Of a stretch of DNA of 6,846 nt, positions 4,876 through 6,846 are shown piece after piece (within the stretch, counting starts at the first letter, position 1; each line of letters opens with the position of its first letter). Origin of the DNA: Pseudomonadota bacterium (GTDB taxonomy: Bacteria > Pseudomonadota > Gammaproteobacteria > Steroidobacterales > Steroidobacteraceae); NCBI GenBank assembly GCA_021826035.1, contig JAKBBE010000142.1, positions 1 through 6,846 on the forward strand, written 5' to 3'. The translations under genes and the position numbers were made by a program. The notes under the pieces are model-generated. The model saw only the letters and a list, made by a program, of their open reading frames with translations, was not told the origin of the DNA and did not search any database.

Positions 4876-6304
4876 CGCGCAGCGCATCGGCCTTGGGCTC
4901 GGCACGATCGCTGCTTCGGCGGCCTTGCTTTGGTTTGGTTCAGGGCTTCATCCCTGGTGGCCGCTGACGTGGTTTGCCCCGCTGCCGGTGCTGCTCCTGG
5001 CGGTCCGCGCGACGGCCTGGGAGACGGCGCTGGTCGCGTTCTCCGCCTGGTTCGCGGGCACCGTGAACCTCTGGAACTACCTGCACGACGTGCTGCACCT
5101 GCCATCCGGAATCGTGATCTTTGAATTCATGCTCGTGGCGCTGGCCTTCACGATTGCGGTACTGGTATTTCGGGCTCTTGCGCGGCGCGGCGAGTCCTGG
5201 CGTGCGCTGATCGCGTACCCCGCGGTATGGGTGTCCTTCGAATACGTCGTCAATCGAGCCACATCCGCTGGCACATTGATCAGCCTGGCGTACTCGCAAC
5301 TGAAGTTCCTGCCCTTCCTGCAGGTGGCGGCCGTCACCGGTCCGTGGGGCATGAGCTTCCTGCTGCTCCTGTTTCCGACCGCAATCGCCTTGTTCGCGCA
5401 GACATGTCGCACCCGCCCACGCCACGCGGTGCGCTTGGCCGGTGCTAGTTTGGCATTGATTGCCGCCGTTCTCGTCTTCGGCGCCATCCGGCTGACGACT
5501 CCCAGCGGCGATCACCAGGTGACGGTCGGCATGGTTGTCCATGACGCACCGCGAGCTCGCGCGGGGCGGCAGACAGAGCACCTTATCGGAGCGTACGCCC
5601 ACGAGGCTGCACTCTTGGTGGCCCGAGGCGCGCAGGTGGTCATTTTGCCGGAGAAGATCGGCACCATCGTGGACCCTGCATCCCAGGCCGTCGATTCCCG
5701 GTTGCAGGCTGTGGCAAACCGCACGAATGCGACCCTCGTTGCCGGTGTAATTCACGTTACAGCGCACCGCTCGTACAACGAAGCGCGCATTTACTCCCCA
5801 GGCGGCCCGGTGCGCGAGTATCACAAGGAGCATCTTCTGGTTCCATTCGAGTCGCGCCTTACTCCCGGGAAACGACTCGTCATCCTCAAGCGCCCGTCGG
5901 GTCTGTGGGGGATCGCGATCTGCAAGGATATGGATTTCACCGGACTCTCACGTCGCTACGGTCAGGCCGGAGTTGGCTTGATGTTGGTTCCGGCCTGGGA
6001 TTTCCGCGTCGACTGGATCTATCACGGTCACGCCGCTCTGATGCGAGGCGTGGAGGATGGCTTCAGTGTAGTGCGTGCCGCCAAGAACGGGAGTCTCTAC
6101 GTCAGCGATGACCGTGGTCGCATCCTGGCCGAAGTCATGAGCGATTCCGCACAATTCGCGACCCTCGTGGCGGAAGTGCCCGTGGCTCACGCGGTGACGC
6201 CTTATCTTCTGTTCGGCAACTGGTTCGCGTGGCTTGCGATGATCGGGGCTCTGGCGATGATCCTTCGCGCATTGCGGCGCACCTCGCCCATCACAACTGA
6301 CTGA
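4859..6304 (+). CDS. Lnt-like membrane carbon-nitrogen hydrolase/acyltransferase
   Basis: A 481-residue homologue of apolipoprotein N-acyltransferase, the inner-membrane enzyme that N-acylates lipoproteins; E. coli Lnt has 512 residues. Hydrophobic helices lie at about 8-28, 33-50, 55-75, 84-108, 115-131, 150-180 and 191-211, a periplasmic nitrilase-fold domain at ~220-445, and a final helix at 452-471, which is the Lnt layout. Catalytic candidates are E265 (VILPEK), K323 (YHKEHLLVPFE) and C355 (GIAICKDMDF); E331 matches the second essential Glu of Lnt. The Tyr-Glu that follows the catalytic Cys in E. coli Lnt is Lys-Asp here. With VPAWDF and RGVEDGFSVVRAA this suggests a divergent subfamily, not the housekeeping Lnt, so the symbol lnt is withheld. 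The start at 4859 has AAGAGG (4846-4851) seven bases upstream and overlaps tetR by 17 bases. TetR control is inferred. The substrate is unknown. Confidence 0.88.
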   Translation: MAFVRDAQRIGLGLGTIAASAALLWFGSGLHPWWPLTWFAPLPVLLLAVRATAWETALVAFSAWFAGTVNLWNYLHDVLHLPSGIVIFEFMLVALAFTIAVLVFRALARRGESWRALIAYPAVWVSFEYVVNRATSAGTLISLAYSQLKFLPFLQVAAVTGPWGMSFLLLLFPTAIALFAQTCRTRPRHAVRLAGASLALIAAVLVFGAIRLTTPSGDHQVTVGMVVHDAPRARAGRQTEHLIGAYAHEAALLVARGAQVVILPEKIGTIVDPASQAVDSRLQAVANRTNATLVAGVIHVTAHRSYNEARIYSPGGPVREYHKEHLLVPFESRLTPGKRLVILKRPSGLWGIAICKDMDFTGLSRRYGQAGVGLMLVPAWDFRVDWIYHGHAALMRGVEDGFSVVRAAKNGSLYVSDDRGRILAEVMSDSAQFATLVAEVPVAHAVTPYLLFGNWFAWLAMIGALAMILRALRRTSPITTD

Positions 6305-6349
6305 ATCAACCCCTGCGTACCCTCGAGGGGCAAAGAGCCATTGTCCTTT

Positions 6350-6380
6350 TTTTATCGGGCCGGTCTGTGGCCCGATAAAA
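6350..6380. repeat. 12-bp perfect inverted repeat after the Lnt-like gene
   Basis: TTTTATCGGGCC (6350-6361) pairs exactly with GGCCCGATAAAA (6369-6380) around a 7-base loop. It begins 46 bases after the stop of the Lnt-like gene. A seven-T run (6347-6353) precedes the stem and A residues follow it, so on either strand the transcript would have U before and A after the hairpin, the reverse of an intrinsic terminator. It may still end or stabilise the tetR operon mRNA as a 3' hairpin, but a standard terminator call is not justified. Confidence 0.6.
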
Positions 6381-6420
6381 GTCGATCTCACGTGCATCGG
6401 ATGCGAAAAGGCTTGGGACG

Positions 6421-6654
6421 GTGTGGCATCTGTCGCTCCTGCTCAATGCGATTGCCTTCGTCGACCTGACAGCAATTCACGTCTTTGTGTATGTCCTATC
6501 ATCTGAGGTTTCTGGTGAGATGATTTTGGTGACGATAGTGTTTGTGGCTCCATGTGCTATTGCGGCGACCATCCTTGCGGCTGTCCGGCCGGATCAATGC
6601 AGCGACATGAGGGATTATGGACTCCGTACGATGCACAAAATGTATGTACATTAA
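6421..6654 (+). CDS. Possible small membrane protein, unrecognised
   Basis: A 77-residue frame with a GTG start and AAAGG (6407-6411) nine bases upstream. It would encode two hydrophobic stretches: about residues 5-27 (SLLLNAIAFVDLTAIHVFVYVL) and 33-54 (MILVTIVFVAPCAIAATILAAV), then a short polar tail rich in Met, Arg and His. The local sequence is less GC-rich than the neighbouring genes, which could mean foreign origin or simply non-coding DNA. I do not recognise a family. It lies beyond the 6350-6380 hairpin, so it is probably not part of the tetR operon. It is a hypothetical gene at best. Confidence 0.3.
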   Translation: MWHLSLLLNAIAFVDLTAIHVFVYVLSSEVSGEMILVTIVFVAPCAIAATILAAVRPDQCSDMRDYGLRTMHKMYVH

Positions 6655-6846
6655 CTGCAGCGTTTCAAATTAACCAACCCGCAAGCAGACACTCGGGACC
6701 GTCAAGACAGGGTCGCAAGCGGAAGTCGATCCCGTTTGATCGGACGGATGCATGACTGTGAGAGTTCGGTCCTGGGCATCGCCAAGAACAGGGCAACACG
6801 AAGAGACGTCTCGGTCGCCGCCATTCGCGTGTGCGGCCGGATTGGG

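Noticed and set aside
4940..5833. 297-residue minus-strand frame inside the Lnt-like gene
   Set aside because: It is the antisense shadow of a well-supported membrane enzyme gene, with composition typical of reversed GC-rich codons.
6655..6846. Right edge of the window, including an ATG at 6751 open to the end
   Set aside because: The translated part has no recognisable pattern and no good ribosome-binding site; nothing can be supported here.

Overview
The window is GC-rich bacterial chromosome, probably from a gammaproteobacterium near the Xanthomonadaceae/Rhodanobacteraceae. That placement is inferred from the style of the HicA, sigma-factor/membrane-protein and Lnt-like proteins; no rRNA or marker gene confirms it. 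It looks like an accessory region: small minus-strand defence or stress modules separated by long gene-poor gaps, followed by one compact plus-strand regulator-enzyme pair.

Left part (1-2384, minus strand). A complete hicAB toxin-antitoxin operon (hicA then hicB, ATGA overlap) is preceded by a 9-bp-arm palindrome that contains the hicA start codon. A 457-bp gap without a recognisable gene follows and holds a GC-rich nested inverted-repeat structure (972-1048). Beyond it is a two-gene operon: an ECF-type sigma factor and an overlapping four-helix membrane protein that may be its regulator. An ECF-like promoter (TGTAAG-N16-CGACTA) lies upstream of the sigma gene.

Middle (2385-4255). A ~660-bp gap has two tandem tetraloop hairpins and no convincing gene. 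Next is a decaying brnTA toxin-antitoxin module. The brnT toxin frame is intact except for an in-frame TAG at codon 42. The brnA antitoxin is complete but has CTG where the family has ATG, behind a good ribosome-binding site. Two 8-bp TATGCATA palindromes 13 bp apart sit just upstream of brnT as a likely operator. Another ~670-bp gap contains a perfect 14-bp inverted repeat whose arms enclose 301 bp.

Right part (4256-6846, plus strand). A TetR-family regulator starts directly at the edge of a GTATAC-N3-GTATAC operator, behind a consensus -35 element, so its mRNA is probably leaderless. Its last codons overlap a gene for an eight-helix, Lnt-like membrane enzyme with a Glu-Lys-Cys triad but an unusual Cys-Lys-Asp active-site motif. 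The pair is probably an autoregulated operon. A 12-bp perfect inverted repeat follows, with the opposite T/A polarity to an intrinsic terminator, then a possible small membrane ORF and an empty right edge.

The strongest points for follow-up are the divergent TetR-controlled Lnt-like enzyme, the nonsense-inactivated toxin with retained antitoxin, and the leaderless operator-start arrangement of the tetR gene. I found no CRISPR array, complete insertion sequence, tRNA or rRNA.
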